The translations under genes were made by a program, and so were the position numbers. DNA of 64,000 nucleotides, from contig DATLZU010000019.1 of the NCBI GenBank assembly GCA_035573855.1, forward strand, positions 1 to 64,000, in the 5' to 3' direction. The stretch comes from DATLZU01 sp035573855 (GTDB lineage: Bacteria; Nitrospirota; Nitrospiria; Nitrospirales; Nitrospiraceae). Shown here one piece after another: positions 32,212 through 41,249 of the stretch (position 1 is the stretch's first letter; each line of letters opens with the position of its first letter). The notes under the pieces are model-generated. The model saw only the letters and a list, made by a program, of their open reading frames with translations, was not told where the DNA came from and did not search any database.

Positions 32212-34710
32212 ATGAACGAACCAACCGAGCAGGATCTCCAGAATCCTCAGCACATCGACATTCCTGACCAGTTGCCGTTACTGCCGGTCCGGGACATCGT
32301 CGTCTTTCCGTACATGGTGCTGCCGCTGTTCGTCGGCCGCGAGATGTCCATCAAGGCCATCGAGGCCGCGTTGGCCGGCAACCGCATGATCTTCCTCGCC
32401 ACGCAAAAAGCCCTCGACGTGGAGAATCCGAAACCGGACGACATCCACGGCGTCGGCACGGTCGGCATCATCATGCGCATGCTGAAACTGCCTGACGAGC
32501 GCATCAAGATTCTGGTCCAGGGCCTCGCCAAAGGCAGGGTCGAAGAGTACATCCAAACCGAGCCCTACTATTCGGTCCGCATCTCCAAAATCGCCGAAGC
32601 CAAGCCGCCGGCGCCGACCCTCGAAATCGAAGCGGTCATGCGCACGGTCAAAGAGCAGATCGAACGGATCGTAAGCCTGGGCAAAGTGCTCATCCCGGAC
32701 GTTATGGTCGTCATCGAGAACCTCGAAGACCCGGGCCGCTTGGCGGACATGGTTGTCTCCAACCTCGGCCTCAAGGTGGACATCACCCAACGCGTCCTGG
32801 AGATCACAGACCCCATCCAACGGCTGCGGCAGGTGAGCGACATCCTGGCCCAGGAAATCGAGGTCCTGGCCATGCAGCAGAAGATCCAAGCCCAGGCCAA
32901 GGGCGAAATGGACAAGACCCAGCGCGAGTACTTCCTGCGCGAGCAGCTCAAGGCGATCCAGAAAGAACTGGGCGAACTGGATGAGCGGGCCGAGGAGATC
33001 GCGGAGTTCCGCAAGCGCATCAAAGACGCCAAGATGCCGGAGAAAGTGCTGAAGGAGTGCGAGAAGCAGTTGAAGCGGCTTGAAAAGATGCACCCGGACA
33101 CGGCGGAATCGGCGACGGTGCGGACCTATCTCGAATGGATGGTCGAGTTGCCGTGGAGCAAAAAGTCCAAGGACAACCTCGACATCAAAGCGGCGGCCAA
33201 GGTCCTCAACGAGGATCATTACGACCTTGAGAAAGTCAAGGAGCGCATCCTCGAATACCTCGCCGTTCGCAAACTGAAAGACAAGATGAAGGGCCCCATC
33301 CTCTGCTTTGTCGGTCCCCCCGGCGTCGGCAAGACGTCGCTCGGGAAGTCCATCGCGCGGGCCCTGGGTCGCGAGTTCGTGCGGGTGAGCCTGGGTGGTG
33401 TACGGGACGAGGCGGAAATCCGCGGGCATCGGCGAACGTATGTCGGCGCGCTGCCCGGCCGGATCATCCAAGGCATCAAACAGGCAGGCACCAATAATCC
33501 GGTCTTCATGATGGACGAGGTCGACAAAGTCGGCATGGATTTCCGCGGGGATCCTTCCGCCGCCCTGCTCGAAGTGCTGGACCCGGAACAGAACCACGCT
33601 TTCACAGACCACTACCTGGGCGTCCCGTTCGACTTGAGCGAGGTGATGTTCATCACGACCGCGAACTTGATCGATCCCATCTTGCCGGCGTTGCGGGACC
33701 GGATGGAGATCATCGAGATTCCCGGCTACACTGAAGAGGAGAAGCTGGGCATCACGCAGAAGTACCTGATCCCCCGGCAACTGGCCGAGCACGGCATTAC
33801 GGACAAGCACATCCGGATCGCCGAGCCGGCCATCCGCCAGATCATTTCCCATTACACCCGGGAGGCCGGCGTCCGGAATTTGGAGCGGGAGATCGCCAAC
33901 GTCATGCGAAAGGTGGCGAAGAAGGTCGCCGAGGGCAAGGGCCAGTGCTACACGATCACGCCGGCCAACCTGCACAAGTACCTCGGCGTCCCGAAGTTCC
34001 TGCCGGAGTCTGAATTGGACAAAGATGAAGTCGGGGTAGCAACGGGACTGGCTTGGACCGAATCCGGCGGCGACGTGTTGTACATCGAGGCGACGGTAAT
34101 GAAAGGAAAGGGTAACCTCACGCTGACCGGCCATCTCGGCGACGTCATGAAGGAATCAGCCCAGGCCGCGCTGAGCTACGTCCGCTCCCGCGAGAAATTG
34201 TTGGGCATCAATCCGGATGTCTTTTCCAAGAACGATCTTCACATCCACGTGCCGGCCGGCGCCATCCCCAAAGACGGGCCGTCAGCTGGCATCACCATGG
34301 CCACGGCGATCGCCTCCGCGCTGTCGAACATCCCTGCCCGCCGCGACGTCGCCATGACTGGAGAGATCACGTTGCGCGGGCGTGTGCTGCCGATCGGCGG
34401 GCTGAAGGAGAAAATTCTGGCCGCCAAGCGGGCCAAGCTCTCCACGGTTATCCTGCCCAAGCGCAACAAGAAGGACTTGGAAGAGATTCCCAAGCACTTG
34501 CTGAAGGGCATTCAGTTCATCTTCGCGGAGACGATGGACGATGTGATCAAGGCGGCGCTGCGCCGGGACCAGGCCGGCAAGGGGATCATGAACGCCAAGC
34601 CCGTCCAGCGGCGGGCCGGACGGGAGAAAGCCGACCGCGTGAAGACACCCCCCCGGGCGGCGCGTGCTGTCCGGCCCGCTTCGAGCGTCCCCGCCCCTGC
34701 GACACCTTGA
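32212..34710 (+). CDS. lon: ATP-dependent protease Lon
   Basis: Cytoplasmic AAA+ serine protease removing damaged proteins. 832 residues: LON substrate domain (LPLLPVRDIVVFPYMVLPLF) about 20-210, helical linker, AAA+ module with Walker A GPPGVGKT at 368-375 and FMMDEVDKV, then the protease domain with catalytic Ser691 in PKDGPSAG and Lys734 in GGLKEKI. A basic, Pro/Arg-rich tail of about 40 residues (after KGIMNAKPVQRRAGREKAD) exceeds the usual end. It is followed within 2 nt by thiL. Confidence 0.97.
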   Translation: MNEPTEQDLQNPQHIDIPDQLPLLPVRDIVVFPYMVLPLFVGREMSIKAIEAALAGNRMIFLATQKALDVENPKPDDIHGVGTVGIIMRMLKLPDERIKILVQGLAKGRVEEYIQTEPYYSVRISKIAEAKPPAPTLEIEAVMRTVKEQIERIVSLGKVLIPDVMVVIENLEDPGRLADMVVSNLGLKVDITQRVLEITDPIQRLRQVSDILAQEIEVLAMQQKIQAQAKGEMDKTQREYFLREQLKAIQKELGELDERAEEIAEFRKRIKDAKMPEKVLKECEKQLKRLEKMHPDTAESATVRTYLEWMVELPWSKKSKDNLDIKAAAKVLNEDHYDLEKVKERILEYLAVRKLKDKMKGPILCFVGPPGVGKTSLGKSIARALGREFVRVSLGGVRDEAEIRGHRRTYVGALPGRIIQGIKQAGTNNPVFMMDEVDKVGMDFRGDPSAALLEVLDPEQNHAFTDHYLGVPFDLSEVMFITTANLIDPILPALRDRMEIIEIPGYTEEEKLGITQKYLIPRQLAEHGITDKHIRIAEPAIRQIISHYTREAGVRNLEREIANVMRKVAKKVAEGKGQCYTITPANLHKYLGVPKFLPESELDKDEVGVATGLAWTESGGDVLYIEATVMKGKGNLTLTGHLGDVMKESAQAALSYVRSREKLLGINPDVFSKNDLHIHVPAGAIPKDGPSAGITMATAIASALSNIPARRDVAMTGEITLRGRVLPIGGLKEKILAAKRAKLSTVILPKRNKKDLEEIPKHLLKGIQFIFAETMDDVIKAALRRDQAGKGIMNAKPVQRRAGREKADRVKTPPRAARAVRPASSVPAPATP

Positions 34711-34711
34711 T

Positions 34712-35764
34712 ATGCCCTCCGGCCCGTCGCGCCCACATGGTCCGCTCGCCGGTGAATTCGCGCTGATCCGCTCTCTGCGCCGACGCTTCGGCCAGACCGG
34801 GCCGTCCGTCCTGCGCGGGATCGGCGAAGACGCGGCCGTCATCCGGGTGCCGCCCGGATACCGGCTCCTCCTGACCACGGATCTCCTCGCCGAAGGTGTC
34901 CACTTCGATCTGACGACAACCGCCCTCGAAGACGTCGGATACCGGGCGGCCGTCGCTAATCTGAGCGATATCGCGGCGATGGGCGGCATCCCGCAGTATC
35001 TATTGGTCTCGCTCGCCATTCCGCCCAAGCGGACGGACGCCGAGATCGACCGGCTGTACCGAGGGCTCATGCAGCCCTGTCGCCGAAACGGCGTCCAGCT
35101 TGTCGGCGGCGACACCTCCGCTTCGCGGGACGGGTTGTTCGTCTGCATAACCTTGACTGGTGTCGGGCGCCCTGGCCGTCTTCTCACGCGAGCCGGGGCG
35201 CGGGCGGGCGACCTGATTTACGTCACGGGGACGATCGGCGATTCGCAGGCCGGCCTGACTCTGTTGCAGGCTGGCGACCGCTTTCCGGCTCCGCTGCTCG
35301 GCACAAAGGCCGACCGGGTTCGGCGGTTTCTGATCCGCCGCCACCTCCGTCCTTCGGCGCGCGTGCGGGAAGGCCGATTGCTCGCCGAACAACGCTTGGC
35401 CTCGGCGGCAATCGATCTCTCAGACGGTTTGTCCGGCGACCTCGTTCACTTGTGTGAGGAAAGCCGCGTCGGCGCGGCACTCGATCTCCGCGCCATTCCT
35501 GTATCGCGCGCATGCCGGTTGTATGCCGACGCCCGTGGCCTGGACCCGGTGGACGTGGCGTTGAGCGGCGGGGAGGATTATGAGTTACTCTTCACCGTGC
35601 CGCCGGCCAACCGCCGCAAGGTGGAACGTCTGGCGCAACGCGCGCGGTTTCGGGTGTCCTGCATCGGCGCGATCACTACCCGCCGTTCTGGGATCAGGGT
35701 CCAGCGAGCCGATGGTTCCTGGCAACCGCTGATCATCACGAGCTATGAACATTTTCGGTGCTGA
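34712..35764 (+). CDS. thiL: Thiamine-monophosphate kinase
   Basis: Converts thiamine phosphate to thiamine diphosphate with ATP. 350 residues from the ATG at 34712, 1 nt after the lon stop. EFALIRSLRRRF, GIGEDAAVIRVPPGYRLLLT, TDLLAEGVHFD, ANLSDIAAMGGIPQYLLVSL, LVGGDTSAS and AAIDLSDGLSGDLVHLCEES give the AIRS-type nucleotide and metal sites in order. It completes the pathway begun by thiS, thiG and thiE about 12 kb away. Confidence 0.93.
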   Translation: MPSGPSRPHGPLAGEFALIRSLRRRFGQTGPSVLRGIGEDAAVIRVPPGYRLLLTTDLLAEGVHFDLTTTALEDVGYRAAVANLSDIAAMGGIPQYLLVSLAIPPKRTDAEIDRLYRGLMQPCRRNGVQLVGGDTSASRDGLFVCITLTGVGRPGRLLTRAGARAGDLIYVTGTIGDSQAGLTLLQAGDRFPAPLLGTKADRVRRFLIRRHLRPSARVREGRLLAEQRLASAAIDLSDGLSGDLVHLCEESRVGAALDLRAIPVSRACRLYADARGLDPVDVALSGGEDYELLFTVPPANRRKVERLAQRARFRVSCIGAITTRRSGIRVQRADGSWQPLIITSYEHFRC

Positions 35765-35773
35765 GCCTCTTTC

Positions 35774-36268
35774 ATGATTACCGCGCAGCTCTCGCGGATC
35801 CGATCGGTCCTCGATCAGGTTCTTCACTTGCACGAACCGCCCCAGCGTACGGCTCTGGCCTTCGCTTTGGGGGTCTTCATCGCCTTCTCGCCGACCTACG
35901 GGCTCCATACGGCAATGGTGCTGTTCTGCACCTGGGCGTTCCGGCTGAACTTTCTGGCGCTCTTTCTCGGCGCCGGCATCAACAACCCGTGGACGCTCGT
36001 GCCGATTTTGGGCGCCACCTACTGGACCGGCGCGGCCCTGCTCGGCCTGCCGGACAGCCCGTCATTCGATTGGAGCGATCTCAGCTTCATGTCGATCTAC
36101 CGCCAGGTCATGCCGTACGCCGTCCCGTTCTTTCTGGGAGGGACCGTCTTGAGCGTATTGGGAGCCATGATCGGCTACCCGATCGCCTACTATGTCATCT
36201 TGAAACATCGCCGGACACGGGCACACCGGCGAGAAGAGCCGTTGTCCCGCAATCCCCAGGTCGGCTAA
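35774..36268 (+). CDS. DUF2062 membrane protein
   Basis: 164 residues matching the DUF2062 pattern: an N-terminal helix, then GVFIAFSPTYGLHTAMVLFC, FRLNFLALFLGAGINNPWTL with the typical NNPWT, and two more hydrophobic segments (MPYAVPFFLGGTVLSVLGAM, GYPIAYYVIL), ending basic. About four membrane segments. Function of the family is not established. It lies 9 nt after thiL and 20 nt before the HD protein on the same strand. Confidence 0.85.
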   Translation: MITAQLSRIRSVLDQVLHLHEPPQRTALAFALGVFIAFSPTYGLHTAMVLFCTWAFRLNFLALFLGAGINNPWTLVPILGATYWTGAALLGLPDSPSFDWSDLSFMSIYRQVMPYAVPFFLGGTVLSVLGAMIGYPIAYYVILKHRRTRAHRREEPLSRNPQVG

Positions 36269-36288
36269 GATGAGCCGGAATCCTCACC

Positions 36289-37713
36289 ATGAAATCCGCC
36301 GGTCGCTATCCCGCCAAGTTTCCCTATGACGGATCCGCGCTGATCGCCGATCCGATTCACGAGTACATCTCCTTCACCGTTCCCTACTCGACCCCGGATC
36401 CGGCCGAGCGAACCGAGAAGGACCTGATCGATTCTCCTTGGGTCCAGCGACTGCGGTACATCTATCAGCTGCAAAGCGCGCGGTGGGTCTACCCATCGGC
36501 CGAGCACAGCCGGTTCGTCCACTCGCTGGGCACCATGCATGTCGCCGGCCGGTTCGCTAAACACCTGTACCCGTTCCTGCGCGAGGTCGCTAAGGACACG
36601 CCGTCGGCCAACTATATCGAGGAACTGCTCCGTATCACGGCTCTGGTCCACGACATCGGTCACGGCCCGTTCTGCCACTTTTTTGACGACAACTTCCTGA
36701 AAGCCTTCCACCTGACTCACGAGAAACTAGGCCAGATCATCATCCGGGACTTCCTCGGACCGCTCATCCGCAAGATTCGGCGGAGTCCGTCCGGCCCGTT
36801 CGCCAAAGGTGAGGAACTGAACCCCGATCAGATCGCCCACCTGATTCTGAAGGACAAAGGCAAAGACTTCTCGCGGATGCCGCGGTGGCTGACTTGTCTG
36901 CAGCCAGTCATCTCCGGGAGCTACACCGCCGACAATCTGGACTACGTCCTCCGCGACTCGTACATGTGTGGGGTGGCGGTCGGGCCGGTTGACCTGACCC
37001 GGCTCATCCATTACACGATCATCACGGAGAAAGGCTTCACCATCCACAAGACCGGCCTGCCGGCGCTCCAGATGTTCCTGAACACGCGAATGTACCTCTA
37101 CTCCAATGTGTACTACCACCGGACCACCAGGGCGATCGATATTCACTTGCGAGACATCTTCGGTGAGACGATGCGGTTAGTCTTTCCCGGCGATCCGCGC
37201 AAGCGGATGGAGGACTATCTGACCCTGACCGATTGGTCTTTGCTGGAAGAGGTGCGGGAGTGGAAGAAATCCCGGCAGGCGACACGCCGGCGGCTTGGAG
37301 AAGAGTGGGGGCGAATCCTTGGACGCGACGTGAAATGGAAAATGGCCTACAGCACGGTCCTCAAGGAGAAAGGGCAAGAGCGCGGCATGGATTTCCCCAG
37401 CCGCGAGCATTTCGAACGGCTGATCCAGAAAGAACTGCCGGTTGGGCTCCAGAAAATCCCGTTCCGGGTCGATATGGCGCCGCTGGACCCGAGACCAGAC
37501 CCGAAAGACACACGCGGCCTTCCGCTGTATGTGTACGATCCCGGGACCCGCTCGGTGTCCACCGAACCGCTGGAAGAATTTCTCGATCTCCTGCCCACCC
37601 GCCTAGTGCAGTTCCGCATCTACACCCTCACCCACGAGTACGACGCGGCTCTCTCCCATGCCGCGGGCACGGTGCTGAACAAGGCGCCGTCGAGCATCGA
37701 GACGAACGTGTGA
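36289..37713 (+). CDS. HD-domain phosphohydrolase (dNTPase-like)
   Basis: 474 residues. Early QRLRYIYQLQSARWVYPSAE leads to the HD signature: EHSRFVHSLGTMHVAG (first His), ALVHDIGHGPFCHFF (HD) and TADNLDYVLRDSYMCG (final Asp). This is the arrangement of SAMHD1/dGTPase-like and COG1078 proteins. Loss of dNTPs or a related nucleotide is the family activity; the exact substrate is unknown. The C-terminal 150 residues (after VKWKMAYSTVLKEK) are not recognised in detail. Confidence 0.85.
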   Translation: MKSAGRYPAKFPYDGSALIADPIHEYISFTVPYSTPDPAERTEKDLIDSPWVQRLRYIYQLQSARWVYPSAEHSRFVHSLGTMHVAGRFAKHLYPFLREVAKDTPSANYIEELLRITALVHDIGHGPFCHFFDDNFLKAFHLTHEKLGQIIIRDFLGPLIRKIRRSPSGPFAKGEELNPDQIAHLILKDKGKDFSRMPRWLTCLQPVISGSYTADNLDYVLRDSYMCGVAVGPVDLTRLIHYTIITEKGFTIHKTGLPALQMFLNTRMYLYSNVYYHRTTRAIDIHLRDIFGETMRLVFPGDPRKRMEDYLTLTDWSLLEEVREWKKSRQATRRRLGEEWGRILGRDVKWKMAYSTVLKEKGQERGMDFPSREHFERLIQKELPVGLQKIPFRVDMAPLDPRPDPKDTRGLPLYVYDPGTRSVSTEPLEEFLDLLPTRLVQFRIYTLTHEYDAALSHAAGTVLNKAPSSIETNV

Positions 37714-38791
37714 CCCCGCAAAGGCGAGCCTAATCGGAGAGTGTGGCGGGGATCTCCAGCTTAGGAAACAAGAAGGCGAGTCCTGTCGCCAAACTAGCCG
37801 TGTACCCGTTCTTGGCTTCGTGCAACGGGTGAAAGCTCGCGCCCGCTCGCACCAGCCAGGCGGGTACCCGCAGGACCCGCGCTCCGCGCGGCCAGGTTCC
37901 CGAGTTTGGCGCCACCCGCCCGATAAGCGGGAATCCACGCCGAGCCTTCATGCAAGTCGCGATAAAGCCCCCACAGCCCGCCCAAGGAAGAGACTAATAG
38001 CTAACCTGTAAAAGGGACGCTTCCTGATACCGTGTCCTTCTACCTACACGGACCGACTTTGACCAGGAGCCGCACACTGAATAGACCGCGGGCTGATACC
38101 GGATTGATCGCAGGATTGGTAGTCTGACCCGACCAGCCAAGCAAGATGAACTATTGAACACGAGTTGGATGCTCCAGTAGAGTTGCCTGCCGCCAGGCTA
38201 TGTAGGCCCCCACACTGCTGCACCGGTAGGCTGCACCAGCAGTTAACCCTAACCCCAAAACCGTGACGATACACCGGTGTGAACTGCCCACGAATGGCTT
38301 GGCGAACGGGGCGCCTCACTGCGCGCAACGCAAGGGCTTATCCAATCTCTCTTTCCGCCTTCTGAGCAGATGCCCCAACCCACGGCTGTCCCGTCTTCCG
38401 ATACCGACGCCGACGTGGAAAAACTTCTGCCCGATTTACCGCCGATATCTTGGAACTCCATACCCGACTGAATCGAGCCTGACGAAGGCACTTCGTTTCC
38501 TGCAGATGGCGTACGGGTTGTTGAAGGAGAAACTCCAGCGGCACCCCAAAACCCACGGCTGCAATTGATGTTCTGGCATACTATCGGCCATTCCGCTTCT
38601 ACCTCACAGGTGAGGCATCTACCTCCACGCTAGCGGGATTCTCCCAGTGGCCTCAATGCTCGCATCCGCATTAGGATTCGAGGGCAGAAAGGGGTCGGGA
38701 GTCTTTTTTGGTTAAAACCAGGTTCTTGCTGAAAAAAGACTCCCGACCCCTTTTCGACCCGCTTGGCGCTATTCTAGCCCTTTCTGATTTC
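37714..38791. other. About 1.1 kb without a recognisable gene
   Basis: No reading frame here has family features, a convincing ribosome site or the G+C codon pattern of the neighbours. Frames of 101 codons (38263-38568, plus) and 73 codons (37730-37951, minus) exist, but their translations are rich in Cys, Arg, Trp and Ser and look random. Base composition from about 38000 on is lower in G+C than flanking genes. It contains a perfect 22-bp inverted repeat at 38688-38753. It may be the remnant of a decayed or mobile segment between two convergent operons. Confidence 0.6.
38688..38753. repeat. Perfect 22-bp inverted repeat with 22-nt loop
   Basis: Arms 38688-38709 and 38732-38753 are exact inverse copies; each contains GGGGTCGGGAGTC flanked by A and T runs. 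The loop is GGTTAAAACCAGGTTCTTGC plus two bases. The form resembles REP/MITE-type palindromes that accompany Y1 (IS200-like) transposases in environmental genomes. No transposase is present. It could also fold in transcripts leaving either convergent operon. Confidence 0.7.
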
Positions 38792-39781
38792 TTATTCTCT
38801 TGCTGGAACGACTGTTGCGGCGGGCGTCGCTCCGGGAGCGCCGTGGCGGGGGAACGGGAGATCGAGGAGAGCGTAGGGATTGACCCGCGCGCCGTTGAGC
38901 TTGACGCCCCAATGGAGATGCGGCCCGGTGGCACGGCCGGTGGCACCGACTTTCCCAATGACTTGGCCGGCCCTCACCAGATCGCCGTCGCGCACGAGTA
39001 CCTCCGAGAGATGGAAATACATGGAATACAGTCCCAGTCCATGATCGAGAAAGATGCCCTTGCCCGAAAAGAAATGATCGACCGTGAGTCGCACGACTCC
39101 GTCGTTGCTCGCCACAACCTCCGTGCCGAGCGGCGCACTGATATCCTCGCCGTTGTGCGGACTGCGCGGTTGTCCGTTGAGCACCCGCACGCTGCCAAAT
39201 ACTCCGGTCTTCGATCCCCGCACCGGCTCGATGAACGAAGTTCTCCACAGACGGAGACGGGACTCCTCGGTCAAAGCGGCCCGCACCTGTTCCTGCTCGG
39301 CCTTCCAACGGGCCAAGGCCTTTTCATCCAGATCCACCTTGTCTTTGGGCAACTTCAGATACTCGACCGGAAACGTTTCCTTGATGATCAGGACGTTGTA
39401 GCTCAAGCGCCGCGCCTGCTCGCCGGATCGAACCTCCACCGTCAGCTCATGCGTACCCGGTTCGTCCTGCATATCGATACCGAGCAGCGCCACATAACCG
39501 GGCGGCTCGTCGGCTTGCGGTTCCGGGAAGAACGGGATGTGGCGCCCGAGGAACTTTCCCTCCACCTCGGTGATCCCTTCCCCGGCAGGCACTTTCACCA
39601 CGATGACCTGCCCTTGTTTCCCGCTGTACTGGCCGTCCGATCCCTTTTGCGGCGGGGGAGTGTTCGGCAGCAGCTCCACTGGAAACACGCTGGCCAGCAA
39701 AATGATCGCGGTCACAGCTATGCGATCGGCCCGCGACATCCCTTTCCCTTTCGCGTGTCCCAACGGCGCCGCGGTCGTCAT
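38792..39781 (-). CDS. M23-family metallopeptidase at the end of the proteasome operon
   Basis: 329 residues. An N-terminal membrane helix or signal (IAVTAIILLASVFPVELL) is followed by an Ig-like domain, a helical stretch and a LytM/M23 domain with all zinc and catalytic motifs: SPHNGEDISAPLGTEV (HxxxD), VRLTVDHFFSGKGIFLDHG, YFHLSEV and GATGRATGPHLHWGVKLNG (HLH). It should cut peptidoglycan peptides outside the membrane. Its ATG overlaps the pafA stop (ATGA), so it is translationally coupled to the Pup-ligase gene, an unusual partner. The tail is Pro/Ala-rich (GAPGATPAATVVPARE). Confidence 0.88.
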   Translation of the reverse strand: MTTAAPLGHAKGKGMSRADRIAVTAIILLASVFPVELLPNTPPPQKGSDGQYSGKQGQVIVVKVPAGEGITEVEGKFLGRHIPFFPEPQADEPPGYVALLGIDMQDEPGTHELTVEVRSGEQARRLSYNVLIIKETFPVEYLKLPKDKVDLDEKALARWKAEQEQVRAALTEESRLRLWRTSFIEPVRGSKTGVFGSVRVLNGQPRSPHNGEDISAPLGTEVVASNDGVVRLTVDHFFSGKGIFLDHGLGLYSMYFHLSEVLVRDGDLVRAGQVIGKVGATGRATGPHLHWGVKLNGARVNPYALLDLPFPRHGAPGATPAATVVPARE

Positions 39782-41154
39782 CGGTAGAACCGCAATCCGG
39801 CGACTTGCGAGACCAGTTCTTCCACACGGCGGTTCACCGCGCTGAAGGGGTCCATGCAGAGGATCGTTTCTTCCCAGTAGCCGTTCAGCTTCAGATAGGT
39901 CCAGTCCACTGTGTAGGACCGGTTCTTGGCTCTGGCGAAGCGGATGAAATCCCCGCGCACCTTGGCCCTGGTCGTCTGCGGGGGCACGGACATGGCCCGC
40001 TGGACAGATTCCTCGTCCACTACCCGCTCGATCATGCCGCGCGATTCCATCAGATAGTACAACCCGCGCGTGCGCTTCACGTCGTGATACTGCAGGTCCA
40101 TCAGAAACACGCGAGGATCGTCCCAGCCGCATCCCCGCTTCTCCACATAGGATTGAATGAGCAGCTTTTTGCTCACCCAATCCACCTCGCGGGTCAACTG
40201 CATCGGATCTTCTTCCAGCCGATCCAGCACATAGCCCCAGCGGGCCAGCACGTCGTCCATGGTCGCGTCGTGCGACTGCTCCTTCAGATAATCGTGCGCG
40301 CGCTCCCAATAGACTCGTTGAATTTCCACGGCGGTCATCTGCCGCCCGTCGTCCAGTTTGATCTTCCTCTTGAGCGTCGGATCGCGCGAGATTTCCCGGA
40401 TCGCCTTGACCGGATCTTCCAGTTCCATGCCGCTCACCGCGTAGCCGTCCTCCACCATCGATAGCACCAACGCCGCGGTGCCCACCTTCAGGTAGGTCGT
40501 ATATTCGGACATGTTGGAGTCCCCGACGATGATGTGCAACCGGCGATACTTTTCGGCGTCTGCGTGCGGCTCATCGCGCGTGTTGATGATGCTGCGCGAC
40601 GATGTCGTCGAGGACGAGGTCTTCTCATGGATGTGCTGCGCGCGCTGGGAGATGAAGAATTGGGGCTTGCCGGACACCTTGAGCACCTTGCCGGCGCCCG
40701 AGTAGATCTGACGCGTGACGAAAAACGGGATTAACTGTTCGGTAACTTTCCAGAAATCGACATCTCGCCGCATGAGGTAGTTTTCATGGCAGCCGTAGGT
40801 GTTGCCGAGCGAGTCGGTGTTGTTCTTAAAGATGTAGATCTCCCCGGACAGACCCTCTTCTCTCAGCCGTTCCTCCGCCGCCGGAAGACAGGCTTCCAAC
40901 AGCCGCTCCCCTGCCTTGTCGTGCACCACCAAATCCAGGATGTTGTCGCATTCGGGCGTGGAGTACTCCGGATGGCAGCCGGTGTCCTGGTAGAAACGGG
41001 CGCCGTTCACCAGAAAGGCGTTGGAGGGCCAACTGTTCGGAATGAGGCCCTCGAAGATGTAGCCGAGGACCTTTTCCATCGGAAGATAGATGCGCCCGTT
41101 TGGCGAAAAGATCAGCCCGTATTCATTTTCGAGGCCGAAAATGCGTTGTCTCAT
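39778..41154 (-). CDS. pafA: Pup/UBact ligase PafA
   Basis: Carboxylate-amine ligase joining the modifier C-terminus to lysines of target proteins. 458 residues from the ATG at 41154. MRQRIFGLENEYGLIF is the PafA-type start (Dop has GTETE); NGARFYQDTGCHPEYSTPEC holds the catalytic Asp and metal-binding Glu; FKNNTDSLGNTYGCHENYLM, INTRDEPHADAEKYRRLHII and GCGWDDPRV follow in usual order. There is no Dop-loop. A longer upstream frame to 41391 overlaps prcA and is not protein-like. Confidence 0.9.
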   Translation of the reverse strand: MRQRIFGLENEYGLIFSPNGRIYLPMEKVLGYIFEGLIPNSWPSNAFLVNGARFYQDTGCHPEYSTPECDNILDLVVHDKAGERLLEACLPAAEERLREEGLSGEIYIFKNNTDSLGNTYGCHENYLMRRDVDFWKVTEQLIPFFVTRQIYSGAGKVLKVSGKPQFFISQRAQHIHEKTSSSTTSSRSIINTRDEPHADAEKYRRLHIIVGDSNMSEYTTYLKVGTAALVLSMVEDGYAVSGMELEDPVKAIREISRDPTLKRKIKLDDGRQMTAVEIQRVYWERAHDYLKEQSHDATMDDVLARWGYVLDRLEEDPMQLTREVDWVSKKLLIQSYVEKRGCGWDDPRVFLMDLQYHDVKRTRGLYYLMESRGMIERVVDEESVQRAMSVPPQTTRAKVRGDFIRFARAKNRSYTVDWTYLKLNGYWEETILCMDPFSAVNRRVEELVSQVAGLRFYR

Positions 41155-41249
41155 GGCCGCCGCCCCGTCGCTAAGCTCGCACACAGAATACACCGGCGAT
41201 CGGCCTTCTTCAACTAGAAGGCGTTCATCAGCCCAGGCGGCCAGGCTCG

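Noticed and set aside
32278..34134. 618-codon frame antisense to lon
   Set aside because: It lies opposite a complete, motif-rich lon gene; its Asp/Leu/His-rich translation has no family features. Long antisense frames are expected at this base composition.
38263..38568. 101-codon frame in the gene-poor interval
   Set aside because: No family, no Shine-Dalgarno sequence, and unusual residue composition; kept only as part of the gap description.
38688..38753. 22-bp palindrome read as a Rho-independent terminator
   Set aside because: The T-runs are inside the stem and no U-tract follows either arm; a mobile palindrome fits better.
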